DNA of 64,000 nucleotides from Rhizobium sp. NFR03 (lineage in GTDB: Bacteria; Pseudomonadota; Alphaproteobacteria; Rhizobiales; Rhizobiaceae), in the NCBI RefSeq assembly GCF_900111275.1, contig NZ_FOGR01000008.1:112471-176470 (forward strand), read 5' to 3'. The translations under genes were made by a program, and so were the position numbers. Of the stretch, positions 63,664 through 64,000 are shown one piece after another. The notes under the pieces were generated by a model. The model saw nothing but the letters and a program-made list of their open reading frames with translations, made no database searches and had not been told where the DNA came from. The first letter of the stretch is position 1. Every line of letters starts with the position of its first letter.

Positions 63664-64000
63664 GTAAGCGCAATTTTCGATGCACCTTGACGGCTGCGGC
63701 AGCGCTGAACCGCCGTCACACCGATTTTGATATCCAGCTCTATTACGCCGCAGTGGTCGTGGCGTAGTTGAACGGCAGCAGGTCGTCGATTTCGGCCGCT
63801 TCGTCCCGCTGCGGCAACTCAGTGAGCACATAGCGCAGCCAGGTGAGTGGGTCGACGCCACATGCGCGGCAAGTCAGCATCAAACTGTAGACCACTGCGC
63901 TGGCCTTGGCTCCGTCAGCGGTGTCGCTGAACAACCACGTTTTTCTTCCTGTCGCAAAGACCCTGATGTCACGCTCCAGAATGTTGTTATCGATCGGACT
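63664..64000 (-). mobile_element. IS66-family element, right end (continues past window)
   Basis: The sequence GTAAGCG at 63664-63670 matches the GTAA-type terminal repeat of IS66 elements, and the C-terminal part of the IS66 transposase gene begins 80 bases inside. The other end lies beyond the window. The boundary is assigned from the GTAA motif only. Confidence 0.6.
63743..64000 (-). CDS. IS66-family transposase (TnpC), C-terminal part
   Basis: The open frame enters from outside the window. It reads SPIDNNILERDIRVFATGRK, TWLFSDTADGAKASAVVYSL, MLTCRACGVDPLTWLRYVLT and ELPQRDEAAEIDDLLPFNYA, ending TTTAA at 63743-63745. This is the typical C-terminus of the IS66 DDE transposase, with the last catalytic Glu region around ILERDIR. 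The start is outside the window. Confidence 0.92.
   Translation of the reverse strand, partial: SPIDNNILERDIRVFATGRKTWLFSDTADGAKASAVVYSLMLTCRACGVDPLTWLRYVLTELPQRDEAAEIDDLLPFNYATTTAA

Overview
The window reads as an accessory replicon (plasmid or chromid segment, or integrated plasmid-like element) of an alphaproteobacterium of the Rhizobiaceae/Brucellaceae type (Agrobacterium, Rhizobium, Ensifer, Shinella or Ochrobactrum-like). The grounds are high G+C with strong third-position GC bias, an imuA-imuB-dnaE2 mutagenesis cassette preceded by a GTTC-N7-GTTC LexA box of the alphaproteobacterial kind, an AraC-type regulator paired with pobA, many ABC uptake operons, and a block of hypothetical genes (DUF1419, DUF3991/Toprim, ArdC, ParB-like, giant methylase-helicase) that is characteristic of rhizobial plasmids. 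No replication, partition or transfer genes, tRNAs, rRNAs or CRISPR arrays were found.

Region 1 (1-18.2 kb, almost all on the minus strand) is a plasmid housekeeping and anti-restriction block. It holds the start of a Phd-like antitoxin, a PP-loop protein interrupted by an in-frame UGA at a conserved cysteine, a frameshifted DUF6884 protein, ArdC, a decayed vapBC pair, several conserved hypotheticals, a ParB-like nuclease-domain protein, an intact brnTA module with its palindromic operator, a 1.7-kb-residue-scale methyltransferase-helicase (DarB-like architecture), a DUF1419 protein and a Toprim/DUF3991 protein. Several small genes here carry single-base lesions while the large genes are intact.

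Region 2 (18.5-27.8 kb) contains a quorum-sensing unit (XRE regulator, LuxR receptor, LuxI-type synthase, small downstream gene) and the SOS mutasome imuA-imuB-dnaE2, divergent from an SRAP/HMCES-type protein. Region 3 (28.4-33.4 kb) is the most interesting unexplained block. It has an MFS exporter-like gene, a LuxR receptor without its own synthase, a methyltransferase-like protein and a 469-residue protein that I cannot place. The receptor keeps the signal-binding residues, so this looks like a signal-controlled small-molecule pathway with export.

Region 4 (33.7-40.2 kb) is a dipeptide/oligopeptide-type ABC operon whose binding protein has an amber codon, followed by a CapA-family protein. 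An EAL-domain remnant follows. Region 5 (41.1-45.3 kb) matches the architecture of the reactive-chlorine response of Azospira: ECF sigma factor, NrsF-type anti-sigma factor, Met-rich MXKDX peptide, YedY-like molybdoenzyme and cytochrome b. Matching GTAACC-type promoters lie between the divergent sigma and Met-rich genes.

Region 6 (45.3-55.9 kb) is a two-armed catabolic/uptake locus. The left arm has a polyamine-type ABC transporter, an M24 hydrolase that lacks metal ligands (creatinase-like) and a flavin reductase. The right arm has an amino-acid-type binding protein and permease, a TIM-barrel enzyme and a GntR regulator. The two face each other across a 600-bp AT-rich spacer with repeated operator-like motifs. 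Region 7 (56.3-63.2 kb) has an AraC-type PobR, PobA (4-hydroxybenzoate 3-hydroxylase) and a complete Liv-type ABC transporter, probably for uptake of the aromatic substrate. The window ends in an IS5-family remnant and the 3' part of an IS66-family transposase.
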